A stretch of 64,000 nt of DNA, taken from NCBI RefSeq assembly GCF_050947875.1, contig NC_134576.1:56362255-56426254 (forward strand), read 5' to 3'. Below, piece after piece: positions 43,366 through 54,986 of this stretch. A program made the translations under genes and the position numbers. This DNA is from Dermacentor variabilis (taxonomy: Eukaryota; Arthropoda; Arachnida; Ixodida; Ixodidae). The number at the start of each line of letters is the position of its first letter. Positions within the stretch are counted from its first letter, which is position 1. The notes beneath the pieces were generated by a model. The model made no database searches, was not told the DNA's origin, and saw only the letters and a program-made list of their open reading frames with translations.

Positions 43366-45256
43366 TTGGAACTTGGTCTGTCTGGCAGGTCCTTGCGATG
43401 GATGTCTGAATTTCTATCAGGTCGCAAAATATTTGTTCAGACGGGTGAAGGGAAGAGTGCTGAACATATTGTCAAACAGGGAGTACCACAGGGAAGCGTA
43501 CTCAGCCCCTTCATTTTTAACTGCGTCATGGCTGATTTAACAAGAAGGCTGCCATCACAATTAAAGTTTTCACTGTATGCAGATGATGTGTGCATTTGGA
43601 CATCTGGGTCTAATGCTCAAATACTTCAAATGGCATTGCAAGTTGGCATAAATATAATCAACAAATTTTTTAGAGAGAGAGGAATGGTACTATCACACGC
43701 AAAGACAGGTGTATTGCCCTTCACTCGAAGGCAGTTAAAAAATTTCACTCTTAATCTGGAAGGTCACCCTCTAATGATTGTCACACAGCATCGATTTCTA
43801 GGCATAATACTTGATAGGCAGCTATCCTGGGCACCGCACATAAAAAAAACTCGAAAACGAGGTCAATGCCATAGTGACTGTCCTTCGCAGACTTGCAGGC
43901 ACATCATGGGGCGGATCAGTGTCGTCGATGCTGACTGTTCACAATGCATTAATACGACAAAAAGTTTCGTATTCCGCGCCCACCTTACACGGACTTTCCC
44001 ACACGTCACAAAAGCGACTTCAAAGACCTTTAGCTAGAGGACTACGCCTATGCCTAGGAGTTCCACGAGCGACTTCTAGTTCTCTTGTAATAGCTGAGGC
44101 TCGCCAATCACCATTTCCAGTTATGCGAAGTAGAGACACATGCCGGCATTATTTCCGTCTTCAAACCCAGCATGAAAACCACCCATTGGCTCTAGACATA
44201 ATGAAACGAGATAGAAGTTATGTTCATGTAGAAATTCAAGAAAAACTTCACATATTGCCAAGAAATGAATTTTCAAACTCAGACATCGGATATCCTCCAT
44301 GGCTGCTTACAGTCCCAAAAATCGAATTGTCACTAGATGGGATATTCAGCAAAAGAGACATGTTCATTCGAGCTGCTCAACAACTAGCGCTGTACCAGAT
44401 ATATATGTGGTATTCAGGATACACACACGTCTATACAGATGGCACCAGTACAGCAACCTCTTCAACTTCATCATTCATTATACCGTACCTCAACAAACAA
44501 GATTCACTTAAGTTATCTCGTGCGACTTCGTCCACAACGGCTGAACTGTTCGCAATCCTATGTGCGATAAAATTTATATTGTCAGTAAGAGATGCGCAAA
44601 AATGGGTAATTATTTAGCGATTCACAGGCGGCTCTAACATCACTCTGCAACACAAAGGTGAAAACATTCAGGGACAGTATAATATACGAAACACTTAAAA
44701 ACCTCACAAAGGCAAGCGAAGCGAAACATTCAATAGCATTCCAGTGGATACCAGGGCATTGCGACATTCCTGACCACACAGCAGCCGATGAAGCAGCACG
44801 ACAAACGCACCTCAAAGACGATACGGCTCCGCGCCCAATATCAAAGGATGAATTACGCTGCAGTACAGGGACAACGTCTCTCAAAATGTCTAGAAACACT
44901 TGGTTTGACCAGAATTCTAAGAGCTCGGACTTATATCATATTGATCCATTTATTGAATTCAAATTTTCATCGTCATTAGATTGAACTATGGAAACCCTTA
45001 TTCATCGATTAGGCTAGGCACTGCCTACACAAAGCATTTCTTACACAGAATTGGCCGTGCGGAAACCCCCGAATGTGATTGTGAATTTGTAGACGAAGAT
45101 ATATATCACCTCCTTCTAGATTGCCCACATCACGACACACCAAGAAGCCGACTTAAATCAGCGGTAATTATATTAGACCGCAGACCTTTCAGTTTAAGGA
45201 AACTTTTGGGCCCTTCGCCAACAACGGCAGTGCGGAAGAGTGCTTTAAGGCACTAA
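43366..45256 (+). pseudogene. LINE ORF2 remnant: RT, RNase H, zinc tail
   Basis: From LGLSGRSLRWMSEFLSGRKI the RT runs through GVPQGSVLSPFIFN and the catalytic SLYADDVCIW box (near 43575) to FLGIILDRQLSW. A frameshift near 43850 leads to the connection domain (ALIRQKVSYSAPTLHGLS). RNase H starts HVYTDGTSTATSS, with TTAELFAILCAI. A frameshift near 44610 precedes SDSQAAL and IAFQWIPGHCDIPDHTAADE. A stop at 44984 precedes the C-terminal CDCEFVDEDIYHLLLDCPHH. Catalytic residues are kept, so decay is recent relative to other LINEs here. Confidence 0.82.
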
Positions 45257-45712
45257 AGACTTTTCTTGAAGACAGCGGCATTGCTGGACGTTATTAACGC
45301 TTTCATTGTTCCCTTCATTTCATTGTCACTGTATATATCCATCTGTTTGTGAATTAGGTTATGTTGACCGTTCTGTTGTGACTGTATGTGATAATGCATT
45401 TACACGATGTATGTACCACCCGCTGACTAGACAGTGTGTTATTAGGCGACAATATCTTTTGTACTTTTGAGACTTTCATCTACATAAGTGTGGAGACATT
45501 TACATTGTATATTGTATGTACCATGTATTCCTTACGTCATAGTCTTCCTGTGGAAACGTTGCTTGATAAGTCCTGATGCTTGTGTGAAAAGACTATTTGA
45601 TATGTAACCTTGAACCCTGTACGATGTATGACGGAACCACTCAAGAGATGAGGAGTAGCGGCGCCTTAAACTGTGCGCCAACATCTCCTTATATCATATC
45701 AATAAAAAAAAG

Positions 45713-46344
45713 CCGTACAGTGCGTTGGTGCTATTTATGGAAGATAAACGTCATGCAAATATGCCAAGCAGGCAACTTACTCAGTGCGTACAGAAGAAGA
45801 GCCGCATTAATTAAAGCGCACCACAGGGTCCAGGAGACACTACGGAAGCGGTCGACCGTCACAACGACACTTCTGTGCCCGCCCCGTTAGGTTTGTGGCT
45901 ATGGCATTGCTTGAGGTCATGGACTTACTACCAATCGCGGCAGCCGCATTTCGAAGGCGGCTAAATAGAAAACGCACGTTGGGACACGTTAAAGAACTTC
46001 ACGGTGTCAAAATTATTCCGGAGTCCGCAACTTCGGCGTGCCTTATAATCCTGGTGTAGTTTTGGCAAGTACAGCCCCATAATCCCATTCAAGTTTAATA
46101 CTTCTGCCACAATGCCGATGTGTCATGTTAGGAAAGGATAACGCTCAACCCTGTGAGAGGTTATGAAATATGGCGCACAGCAACGCCTGCAGCAAACACC
46201 TCTTCCTGTGTGTTCTGTGTACTACGCAAACAAACAGCAGTGGCACACGCAAGTTAACGTTTAACATCAACTCACCATTCTCGTGTTGGCCTAAACGCTG
46301 AAGAAATTGAGCTTTAGCTGTCAACATCCCCGTTAATTATCCTC
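45713..46344. other. Intergenic, nothing recognised
   Basis: No motif or second copy seen. Confidence 0.5.
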
Positions 46345-46712
46345 AATCAAAGTATCCAGCACAGAAAGCTTCGCTTACATCGATTCCCACAGTGCGTGGA
46401 TGTGCATAACTTTTTTCTCCAAACTTTGATTCATCTAATGAAGGAACACACCAAATTTCTATTGCATAGTTCTGAAAGTGAGCTGCCACTATGACTGACG
46501 TCACAGAATGGCGAACTACGTATGCGCAGTTGTGCGAATGACATCGACTCTGACTGGGAGCGTGGAGACCGCGAACAGGGCGTTCGCTTTGAAATTTCCT
46601 GTCTTTTTGCGGCGAGCAGAGGTAACACTTTGCAGCCACGATTGCTGGCGCTCATTGTATTCGCTGTACTTGTCATTTCCGCATCGATAGACCTGATGAG
46701 GGGCCCTTTAAT
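46345..46712 (-). repeat. Dispersed repeat with R1 and R2 motifs
   Basis: On the minus strand it starts AAAGGGCCCCTCATCAGGTC (R1) and ends with the R2 block TTATGCACATCCACGCACTG. R1 aligns with 5838 onward, R2 with 7497-7558. Length here is about 365 bp. Confidence 0.6.
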
Positions 46713-47055
46713 ACGCTGCATTATTCTGCGTTTTCATTTTAGCTTAGCTGCAATAGTGTTGGATTTTGGGGTGAAGCATATGAAAAAATAGTAGGGGCCA
46801 TTCTGCAATTTCGTACGAGCTAAGGGAAATGCGGCAGACTGAAACAAACTAGCTAAGCCATCTGCTCCAACCATGGAGCTAGGAAACGGCCAGCAGAGGC
46901 CCTGACGTACCGTTCTTGAAGCCGGAAGTGCAGCCATCTTGGTGTGCCATCTCCTTTTACATCTCCAATCAGGTCTCTGGAGCTCATGGGCGCGAGCTGT
47001 GATCTTGCGTTGCTACGCGCCGTCGGAAGTGTGAGCAGTTACCGCATGTCAAATA
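46713..47055. other. Intergenic, nothing recognised
   Basis: No motif seen. Confidence 0.5.
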
Positions 47056-47221
47056 AAACTCTTGCTTGGGCTAGTTGGTTCATGCTTGAAGTAGTAAAGG
47101 CCAGGCGCAGAAGACCAGGACTCAAGAAGAACACAAACGACAGGACCGGCGCCGGTCGTGTCGTTTGTGTTCTTCTTCTTGAGTCCTGGTCTTCTGCGCC
47201 TGGCCTCTACTACTTCAAGCG
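47056..47221. mobile_element. Short foldback element related to the one at 12618
   Basis: Arms of about 55-60 bp (47089-47149 and 47155-47213) are near-perfect inverted copies (GAGTCCTGGTCTTCTGCGCC in the right arm) with almost no loop. GGGCTAGTTGGTT at 47068 matches the edge of the 12.6-kb unit. TGTCAAA flanks it (47047-47053 and 47222-47228), extendable to a 10-bp repeat with one mismatch, a plausible target duplication. Likely a non-autonomous Penelope-like or foldback unit. Confidence 0.65.
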
Positions 47222-48704
47222 TGTCAAAACAGTTCCTACGAAACTTAGTTAATGGTTTTAGTGAAGCAGACGCGTTCCCGTGTTTTTACGTGACACGTTG
47301 AAGAAAGCGACGAAGATTCGCACCGTGATTATGTGTTCCTAGCTCGCATTCACACTCGCAGATACACCAAACACAGCTCGTCTCGCGAACTGAACAAGCT
47401 TCGTTAAAGATTCTAGATGAAAATCTTTTCTTCACTCTTCGGAGGCCGAGAGCAGTACTGAGATATTTATAAGAACGATTGCCATGGCAACGAGGATGTT
47501 TGGCATAGCGCTCCCAGTGCTCGTTTTGGGAAAAACACTACGCGACTTCCACCACAGTGTCTCCAATTGTCTGGGCCGGCCGGGACCTTTCCTACGCTTT
47601 CATTCCCCCGTGGTCTTAGCTAATATGATACCAGCCAGAAATCCTCGCATGTGCGTGATGAATTCACATTGGGCGCACTTTGGGCCCCAGCTAAGCCTCA
47701 ATGGCAACGTCAAACATAGAGCAAGGTTGTCTGGTATTTGATGCAACGCAGCTTCAGAAATGGCACGTAGATGTCGTGGGGGACTACGGCGGTATTCCGG
47801 GTTGCGTGGGTGCCTTGCGAAATTGAAAGTGATATTTTCTGGCGATTGTGCTGTCAATGCGTGCCTGCACTGCATGAATACACTACTGGTCCAAAAGCAT
47901 TGGTCAAAGTTGCTAAAAAATTCTGCGAGTATCTCGCGGACTTTATTTTTTTTTTTTTACAACGGGTGCCTCAGCTGATACATGGGGATACTCCGTGCCT
48001 GATAGGAAACAGGATAAACCATGGTCCTAAATGAGAGAGTCGTTTGACTTTAATGCTTCTCAACTCCTTAACCCAAGTACTTGGCTTTACTGAAAGTGTC
48101 CGCAAATGTAGATAACTTAGGACCACATTCAGGTCCCATACTGTAGCATCTTTCCACTGTTAATATTCTTCACCGCAACTTTTTCATAATACTCGTCGCG
48201 CACTAGAAGTGCTCTGCCGCGAAGCCGACTACAGAAAACCGAAATCTCTAACTCTTCGAGACTGTTATCAAAAACGAAAAAAAATTATTGCAGATCCGAC
48301 CCACGATGTGTGTCAGTCTGGCAAACTGGCGCATCAACTGAATAAACACGGAGTGATTTTCGGTTCCATAACTGGCCCATGGGGGTCATCAGCCTCGAAG
48401 ACATTACCTCGCGGAGGAAAGGTAAGTTCATGGTGAAGAAAACAAAAAAAACTTGAGAGGTGTATGAACAGGCTCTCAAGCGGCAGCGTACTCGCTAGCG
48501 TTGCTTACTGTCGAAGACATGTCATGTGGCTTGGAAGAGCGTACCTTGCACGCAGCCTTCGTACGCGCACGCTTGCAGCCTGGAGCACTTCTGTAATTCG
48601 CAGAGCCCGAGTCTGTTTTATTCAGTTGTCAACCTATCGAGTCGTAACTTCTCGTGACACTGTCATGTTCACACTATCGTGTTTCGCTGTGCTGACTTCA
48701 TCAT
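47222..48704. other. Intergenic, nothing recognised
   Basis: A T-run lies near 47945-47958. Short frames only. Confidence 0.5.
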
Positions 48705-49618
48705 AATCAGCCTGGTTACGCCCACCGCAGGGCAAAGGCCTCTCCCATACTTCTCCAACAACCCCAGTCATGCACTGATTGTGGCCATGTCGTCCCTGCA
48801 AAGTTCTTAATCTCATCCGTCCACCTAACTTTCTGCCGCCCCCTGCTACGCTTCCGTTCCCTTGGAATCCTGTCCATAACACTTAATGACCATCGGTTAT
48901 CTTCCCTCCTCATTACATGTCCTGCCCATGCCCCTATTTCTTTTTCTTGATTTCAACTAAGATGTTATTAACTCGCGTTTGTTCCCTCACTCAATCTGCT
49001 CTTTTCTTGTCCCTTAAAGTTACACCCATCATTCTTCTTTCCATAGCTCGTTGCGTCGTCCTCAATTTGAGTAGAACCCTTTTCGTAAGTCTCCAGGTTT
49101 CTGCCCCGTAGGTGAGTACTGGTAAGACACAGCTATTATACACTTTTGCCTTGAGGGATAATGGCAACCAGCTGTTCATGATCTGAGAATGCCTGCCAAA
49201 TGCATCCCAGCCCATTTTTATTGTTCTGATTATTTCCGTCTCATGATCCGGATCCAGCTTCACTACCTGCCCTAAATAGATGGGTTTACCTTACCCTTCC
49301 CTTCCAGTGCCTCTCTACTTATTGTAAATTGCTGTTCTCTTCCGAGACTGTTCAACATTACTTTACTTTTCTGCAGATTAATTTTCAGACCCACTCTTCT
49401 GCTTTGCCTCTCCAGGTCAGTGAGCATGCATTGCAATTGGTCCCCGGAATTACTAAGCAAAGAAATATCATCAGCGAATTGCAAGTTACTAGGGTATTCT
49501 CCATTAACATTTATCCCCAATTCTTCCCAATCCAGGTCTCTGAATACCTCCTCTAAACACGCTGTGAATAGCATTGGAGAGATCGTATCTCCCTGCCTGA
49601 CGCCTTTCTTTATCGGGA
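48705..49618 (-). pseudogene. 5'-truncated RTE LINE, decayed copy
   Basis: Same family as 6153-7190, with the identical 3' boundary CAGCCTGGTTACGCCCAC and a degenerate CAT tail. It holds KKGVRQGDTISPMLF, FADDISLLSNSGDQ, the thumb and the C-terminal block, but in three frames (breaks near 49265 and 48950). The 5' end stops at 49618 where a SINE begins. Confidence 0.85.
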
Positions 49619-49880
49619 TTGATTGTTGTGTCCATATAGGAGGTTGCGGCCAAGTACTGCACCAGGGTGGCCAATCCTGCTCTGGTGAGGGAGTGCATTG
49701 CCGGTTCTGGTCACCGGGATGAGGCCACACTCCAGGCCTGTTTATGCAATTTTATCAACACGCGGATTTCTTTTTTTATCCGGTGGAAAATTGCGCGGCA
49801 CCGGGATTCGAATCACGGACCTCTTGCACGCCAGGCGGGTGTTCTACCTCTACGCCACCGCTGCACCCCTTGTGTAAAGT
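49619..49880 (-). mobile_element. tRNA-derived SINE
   Basis: On the minus strand a tRNA-like head has A box TGGCGTAGAGGT (49846-49857) and B box GATTCGAATCC (49803-49813) spaced as in tRNA. The head is closest in look to a glycine tRNA, but its acceptor stem does not pair fully. The body (CAAGTACTGCACCAGGGTGG on the plus strand) continues to the junction with the LINE. I recognise this as an interspersed tick repeat. Transcription would be by RNA polymerase III. Confidence 0.65.
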
Positions 49881-49923
49881 TATTACCATCACGCCATTAA
49901 TTGCCGACTATTTGCCTTTGTAC

Positions 49924-50578
49924 TGGTGTGACACGAGCACACTCGATCGTCATCAAGACCGATCCGGATGTAAATTCTTGACTGCGATTTACTCCCTCGC
50001 CCAGCTCACGCAAAGAAGCAATCGCGACCGAGAAGGTCAAATCGGATCGGGCTTGATCGCGTATAAAACTGCGCCGTGTGACACCCGTATTACTTGCATT
50101 TCGCAGTTTCTTCCCGTTTTAATTTATCTGCCTCTTACAATCATGCAGCAATAACTTGTTATCTGCTATTTTCGTGTGTGGCTGTGCAGCAAGTTGATTT
50201 ATATTTAAGAAACATGGCACATTTATTTACGATACTCCTTTTGGCGTGAGTTAGTACACGTTTAATATCACAAGCGATAAAAGTCTACTTCAACAGTTGG
50301 AATGGTTGTTTCGCTAAGTTACAGCTTGAAACAGCAAATATAAATTTAAGTAAGACTAACATAAGCAGAAACACCTTTGCGCGCTCGTCGTCGAAACGCA
50401 TAAACAGCGGCACAAGCGCCTGCATGAAACCAGTCGATTAAAACAACGGTACGAGACACAAAAGAAAGAAATAAAATAAGAGAAACGAAACTGAGGTAAT
50501 GGCTTCCGAGATATGGCGGCGCGCGGCGACCATCTTGGAGGCTGATGCGTTTCGCCGAATCCGCTAAGTGCGCTGAGT
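49924..50578. repeat. Left inverted arm of the THAP transposon
   Basis: Pairs with 54321-54978. Includes a shorter internal inverted motif built on GATCGGGCTTGATCGCG. Confidence 0.9.
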
Positions 50579-50584
50579 GCCAAA

Positions 50585-50642
50585 GTCGGCCGCAGGCGCC
50601 TATGGGAGTGTCCAATCTTTACATTTACTATACTACTCCATG
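50585..50642. repeat. Internal segment B, inverted partner at 52318-52376
   Basis: GGCGCCTATGGGAGTGTCCA at about 50596 pairs with GGAAACTCCCATAGGCGCC near 52348, and the match extends to both sides (TAGTATAGTAAA / TAATATAGTAAA). Confidence 0.88.
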
Positions 50643-51383
50643 GTCTGAATTGCAACTTCCCCTATGGGGAACCAGCGCTGGATAGGCGGCGCGTCGAAAA
50701 GAGTGCGTTGCACGCCGCCTGGCGACGAAACGCGGCATATCCCAGCCGCTCGACCCGACGACACACACGTGCGCGGCCGTATTATACTTCGTATGTTTCC
50801 GTTTTCGCGCCGCTTCAAGTGGACATTTTTCGTAAGGAAGCTAGCGCCATCAAGTGAAGAAAGGACGATAGAAGCTTTTTAAGCTTTATATATTTTTCAC
50901 AGTGTGTCGCGGCGAGCACGTGTGTTTCTTTAATGGTTGCGATGTGTGCCGTTGCCACGCATGCGGGGCAGCCTGCGTCGCAAATCTAGCAGCTATGGCT
51001 CCGGTCGTGCTGCGCTATCGTTTCGGAAGTATTAGTTGGCCTGAAGACTTTCCGTATTTCTCTGGCTAGACATAAAAAATTCTGATGTTACTTCGCCACA
51101 GCAGTCAATGGAGAAGAAAGCTTTATCGCATCAGCTGGCTCGCGCAAGCAACGGTTTGAGTGCTCCGCTGCTGGATCCGTAACAACGCTGGCTACATTTA
51201 GCACTAATTACATAAGTTTACCGGATACATCTCAGCGCCGAGTCCTCACCCGCATGCCCATTTTAAAAAATACATAGGCGGCTTAGTCGCTCCTGCGCCG
51301 GCAGTATGCGCACACAACTCGTATTACAAGGCAGCTTCCCTCCCACATAATTCTTGGCAATGAATGGATAATATTTACTTTTC

Positions 51384-51795
51384 CTATCGTTCGCTTCCTG
51401 CGGTGGCATTGGAAGGGGCTTGGCGGTGGTATTGCGAAGGAAAAATGGTTGGTACATATGCCAGATGGTGCATGCTATTGCTAATTTTATTTCCGACGAA
51501 ATGCCGACTGCACATTCTGCTGTTTCGCACTGGCTGCCACGGCTGACCGTCTTCACTATCGAATAAACCAAGCACACACGCGAAATTCGATTTAGAAACC
51601 AGCCCGACACCGCTTGACAGGGCGACAAGACAGGAACTTACTCCGCTCGCCTGACTGCTTGGATCCAACGCCACCTCCGTTCTTGTTCGTAGGGTTTAGG
51701 TGGAAAGACGCAGATTGATATATCCTCCCTCATCCCGACGCAGTTGTGGCACTTGTATACGCAACAGTATCGTCGGCGTCCTTTTGTTTTCCTTC
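51384..51795 (-). CDS. THAP-domain exons (two, joined over an 86-bp intron)
   Basis: Exon 1 (minus, down to 51642) reads YCCVYKCHNCVGMREDIS, then FPPKPYEQERRWRWIQAVRR. A perfect donor GTAAGT follows (51641-51636). Intron 51556-51641 ends TTTATTCGATAG. Exon 2 (from 51555) reads EDGQPWQPVRNSRMCSRHF, then HHLAYVPTIFP. Splicing is phase 2 and keeps frame. Together they give a complete C2CH THAP finger: CxxxC, WI.AV.R, CS.HF and the closing VPT.F box. The frame reaches a stop about 25 residues after the finger unless another donor nearby (AAAAGTAAAT) is used. The start codon is uncertain (M at 51838 or 51922). The transposase core was not found. Confidence 0.75.
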
Positions 51796-52317
51796 GACTT
51801 CCAGCGCACGCAACGCCACTACAAATAGCAATTTTCATCCGCGGGAGCGGCTGAGTTGTGAACGTTCTAACCGCCAGGGCGGCGCTGTAAGTGTCTTGAA
51901 AACTCCAGCGCTGGTCCCCCATAGGCCATGTGTGCTCGTATGGTGACGCTAGCTCTCCCGAACGCGGCAGCGCGAAAGCGGCCAGGCAGCGTATACTCCA
52001 AGGTCAATCCAAATAGGTCGCGAAGCTTCGGGCAAAAAGGGTTTCATAACATACTGTCACCGACGACAGCAACGGTGGTTATGGCAGCAGCGATTGAAGC
52101 GCCACGATGTCTGGAGCGAACAAATAATGAGACAGAAAAATTTTTTTTCTTCTAAATAAGAGACACGCAGTTAGGTTCATTCAACAAAACTAACATTCCT
52201 AATTAATTAAGTATATACGTGACGGGTAAAGAAAAGAGAAGTCTATTTTATTTTATTATTATCAATAAATGCTTTTTTTCAGTGCACATCGTAAGAGTGG
52301 GCGTGGACGCCGCTATC

Positions 52318-52440
52318 ACCATAGAGTAATATAGTAAACGTAAAGAATGGAAACTCCCATAGGCGCCCGCGGTTGACGTTAGAGTTACTGTATATGCTAC
52401 CGTAGGTAGCAGAGTGGCGCGTAGGTCCGCCATCTTGCCT
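52318..52440. repeat. Internal junction of inverted segments B' and C
   Basis: 52318-52376 is the inverted partner of 50585-50642. Directly after, 52377-52440 (GTTACTGTATATGCTACCG) is the inverted partner of about 54245-54310. Two unrelated inverted pairs thus meet here. Confidence 0.8.
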
Positions 52441-54320
52441 GAGAAGCAACCAAGTCTATGCGGCGAAGCCGCACTCCGTTTTTGCAGGCGACATGCCTAG
52501 CGTATCATCGATCGACCGTGGGCGCTTTTGCATCGCTGTGCACCGCTTTTCCGCCTAATCGCAAACAAAGCGCATAGAAACAGCTGACTGGATTAGATTG
52601 TGAAGAAAAAAGGACTGCCCTTTTATAGCGCGCGGCGTAAGATGCAGCGCGTATATTAGTTGTTTTTTGGACTTGCATTCACCTGTGCACTTTCTCCGCC
52701 CTAATAACGCGTGGGCACTCGCGCATCTAGAATAGATTGTGTATTCTATATACGCCGATCGGATGCAGCATTCGTGAACGACGACGGTAACGATTAGATC
52801 GCACCGAATAAACTTAGAGAATATGGTGATGTTACTTTATAGATTCCGGAAATCCTACAAAAAGTTTTGTGCGAAAAATCCACTTCACGAGGAAGTATAG
52901 CGTTCGAAATAACATAGCGTATTAAAAACTGGACAAACGTTAGTAATTGAGGTGAACAATCAGATACGTTAATAACTTTCATTCGCTTGAATACTGCTTG
53001 GCACTCAGGTTTTGTTTCAACAGAGATAAATACGCTACTAAGAGCAGTGCAGTGCTCCTTTAGCATGTAAACAGTAACAAAAAGCACCGAGCCGCAACTA
53101 CCTCTTTTTTGGCAATAAAATCACAATGCGAATTTCAGAGAAAGAAAACAAAAACACTAGTGTATGCCCGTGCAAATATTTTGATATAGTGAGCTTTATC
53201 AAGTAGTGCTCTTTTGCAAAGGGAACTGTACTAAATATAATGAGGCCCATACTTGCTTATGTGCCATAGCTCTCAACATGTAGCCAGTCTAAAATATTAC
53301 TGGTCAATCAATGAGCAACCATTGATATTTCGACTCTGGTACACCATTAGATATTGTGTAGGAACATATCCATCTACCAACAAGCAATGGATATCAGCTA
53401 CACCTGCAAGTGTGGTTTCATTATGTGCCTTTTCACTGCAGGGATTCCAAAAGTATCCATCTGTGGGAGTGTAGCGAAAGTTTTTCTCACAGGATTGACA
53501 TAGCTACATTATAGGGAAGAATTCAAAACACAGTTAGGCCCTTACCGTATGTTAAATGACATTCATTCGTCTTGCATCCTGCTTCACATAAGCGGTAGTA
53601 GATTAAATATATTTACTTAGTAGTAACCTCCTTCATATTTAGAAACAACCCAAGCAGTGCATAATCATGAAAATGTGAGATGGCTTTTTTACGACACTTC
53701 TGTGAAAGCAGTGTGGTCCATCACATGCAGAAAACTGGTAATTACAGCTAAATTTCCTGTATAACTCTACGTGCTTCCATTATTTTTTAAAAAATGCAAA
53801 CTTGCAGAATATTCCAGCTGTGATTTTTTTAGCACAGCCCAAAAAGCACGTAGCTGTTAGTCAAGCTATTTCATCTCATACACACTTGACACAATAGGCA
53901 GTTGACTGAAAATTTGTTTGTTCAGGTGTCTTTACCTGAACACCCTTCACTAGTTTTACAAAGGAAGAAAAACAATTACTGCAGTAAGGTGTCACGAGGC
54001 AGGCCGACGAAACAAACGTGAGATGCGCTGCGCACGTTGCGTTGTTGCTACGCAGCTAGCACGCACGTGAACAGCGAACGGCAAGATCGGCCGGATTGGA
54101 TTTGAATTTGACTGGCGATAACTTGGGTCAATCCAGTTCGCTGCAGCGGCGGCGTCGGGAAATACAAAAATTGGCCCGAACATCTGCTTCTCCGCAATGC
54201 ACGGTTGCTTGGCTACCACGTGATGACGTTCTGCGAGTAGAGGCGCTAGCGGCGTGATAAAACAGACGCGCAACTCTGCTACCTGCGGTAGCACATACAG
54301 TAACTGTAGTTGATGTTGGC
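52441..54320. other. Transposon interior, mostly unrecognised
   Basis: AT-rich. A minus-strand frame at 52794-53087 (97 codons) has no family motif; it could be a transposase remnant. 54245-54310 is the partner of segment C. Confidence 0.4.
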
Positions 54321-54978
54321 TCTCCGCGCACCTAGCGGAATCGGCGAAACGCATCAGCCTCCAAGATGGTCGCCGCGCGCCGCCGAATCTCGGAAGCCAT
54401 GAGTTCAGTTTCGTTTCTCTTACTTTATTTCTTTTTTTTTTGTGACTCGTACCGTTGTTTTAATCGAGTGGTTTCATGCAGGCGCTTGTGCCGCTGTTTA
54501 TGTGTTTCGACGACGAGCGCACAAAGGTGTTTCCGCTTATGTTAGTTTTATTTAAATTTATATTTGCTGTTTCAAGCTGTAACTTAGCGCAATAATCATG
54601 CCAACTGTTGAAGTAGAACTTCATCGCTTATGATATGGAACGTCTAGTGACTCGCGCCAAAAGGAGTATCGTAAATAAATGTGCCATGTTCCTTAAATAT
54701 AAATCAACTTGCTGCACAGCCACACCCGTAAATAGCAGACAACAATTTAATGCAGCAAGATTGTAAGAGGCAGATACATGAAAACGGGAAGAAACTGCGA
54801 AATGCAAGTAATACGGGTGTCACACGGCACAGTTTTATAAGCGATCAAGCCCGATCCGATTTGAATTGCTCGGTCGCGATTGGTTCTTTTGGGCAAGCTG
54901 GGCGAGGGAGCAAATCGCGATTGAGAATTTAGATCCGGATCGGGCTTGATCGCGGTCGAGTGTGCTCGTGTTACACTA
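54321..54978. repeat. Right inverted arm of the THAP transposon
   Basis: Pairs with 49924-50578 with a net shift of about 3 bp. Confidence 0.9.
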
Positions 54979-54986
54979 CTTTGAGC

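Larger units (their letters stand above)
41890..45712 (+). mobile_element. I/jockey-type LINE with internal deletion
   Basis: Order on this strand: 5' region, ORF1 with CCHC knuckles (41956-42876 and past a stop to about 43365), an abrupt junction, RT from about 43366, RNase H, C-terminal zinc motif, a 3' UTR of about 450 bp and AATAAAAAAAA at 45701-45712. The endonuclease and N-terminal RT, normally about 1.8 kb, are absent at the junction. The 5' boundary is approximate and no target duplication was found. Confidence 0.85.
49924..54978 (-). mobile_element. P-element-like DNA transposon with long inverted ends and a THAP domain
   Basis: Arms of about 655 bp (49924-50578 and 54321-54978) are inverted copies with roughly 85-90 percent identity by eye. 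Both ends begin TRGTGTRACACGAGCACACT. Flanks are CTTTGTAC (49916-49923) and CTTTGAGC (54979-54986), an 8-bp duplication with two changes, and 8 bp is the P-element (and hAT) duplication length. The interior encodes a THAP zinc finger on the minus strand, the DNA-binding domain of P transposases. The catalytic part was not recognised, so the copy is probably non-autonomous. hAT is the main alternative, but a THAP domain favours P. Confidence 0.68.

Noticed and set aside
49797..49866. A real glycine tRNA gene on the minus strand.
   Set aside because: A and B boxes fit, but the acceptor stem does not pair along its length and the unit continues into a known-type repeat body, so a SINE head is more likely.
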